Source of the DNA: an uncultured Collinsella sp.
Lineage (GTDB): Bacteria; Actinomycetota; Coriobacteriia; Coriobacteriales; Coriobacteriaceae
DNA length: 12,942 nucleotides
Assembly (NCBI GenBank): GCA_902470925.1
Contig: CABRIF010000071.1
Coordinates: 1 to 12,942, forward strand
Reading direction: 5' to 3'
The notes under the pieces were generated by a model, which did not search any database, was not told the DNA's origin, and saw only the letters and a list, made by a program, of their open reading frames with translations. A program made the position numbers and the translations under genes. This document shows positions 12,904 through 12,942 of this stretch, piece by piece; the stretch's first letter is position 1; every line of letters begins with the position of its first letter.

Positions 12904-12942
12904 CTGTCTCTTATACACATCTGACGCTGCCGACGATACTCC
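12904..12942 (-). other. Nextera i5 adapter, reverse complement (artefact)
   Basis: CTGTCTCTTATACACATCT followed by GACGCTGCCGACGA and TACTCC is the reverse complement of the Nextera read-1 adapter plus part of the index seen at the start. Translated frames here give the familiar adapter peptides such as MCIRDS. Biological sequence ends at 12903. Confidence 0.98.

Noticed and set aside
12715..12920. Minus-strand proteins beginning MCIRDS or MYKRQ at the right end
   Set aside because: Their N-termini are translated adapter, and the rest overlaps the promoter and repeats upstream of the NADH oxidase gene.
1..12942. Terminal inverted repeat of a transposon or linear element
   Set aside because: The inverted ends match Illumina Nextera adapter plus index, not a mobile element.

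Overview
The window is one assembled contig whose two ends are untrimmed Illumina Nextera (i5-side) adapter, at 1-54 and 12904-12942. Only 55-12903 is biological sequence. Most of it is GC-rich with tightly packed genes. The gene families suggest an anaerobic gut actinobacterium of the Coriobacteriia (Collinsella/Olsenella-like): a flavin NADH oxidase, a class M sirtuin with its macrodomain, an AdhR-type MerR regulator, and a carboxymuconolactone decarboxylase-cupin protein. That assignment is an inference from family flavour, not a proven identity.

Layout. (i) 84-2002: two visibly more AT-rich genes for exported proteins, a putative papain/C39-like cysteine protease and an unknown secreted protein 26 nt downstream. 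(ii) 2088-2985: a small lipoprotein-like protein (+) converging on a small GNAT-type acetyltransferase (-). (iii) 3101-4024 (-): a DUF5131 (phage Gp37/Gp68, three-Cys) protein. Its AT-rich upstream region carries three LexA-like boxes within 91 bp, so it is predicted to be SOS-controlled. (iv) 8232 to 4147 (-): a probable operon of a 14-TM MFS drug exporter, a flavin reductase-like protein, a class M sirtuin (SirTM, 4-nt overlap with the flavin reductase) and a zinc-type macrodomain ADP-ribosylhydrolase. The lipoyl carrier GcvH-L and ligase LplA2 that normally accompany SirTM/macrodomain pairs are absent here. (v) 8733-10831 (+): an AdhR/NmlR-like MerR regulator with Cys52, a small membrane protein, and a carboxymuconolactone decarboxylase-cupin fusion. 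The regulator and the fusion gene are each preceded by an almost identical MerR-type promoter with a 19-bp spacer. (vi) 11272-12660 (-): an NADH oxidase/CoA-disulfide-reductase-like flavoprotein, separated from (v) by a 15-bp perfect terminator-like stem. Upstream of it lie degenerate 39-bp repeats that run into the contig end.

Several genes fit stress handling: reversible ADP-ribosylation (SirTM plus macrodomain), flavin chemistry and efflux in one operon, aldehyde/thiol stress sensing (MerR to CMD-cupin), oxygen removal (NADH oxidase), and a DNA-damage-responsive DUF5131 gene. The most promising leads are the carrier-less SirTM-macrodomain operon with a flavin reductase and exporter, and the LexA-box cluster in front of DUF5131.
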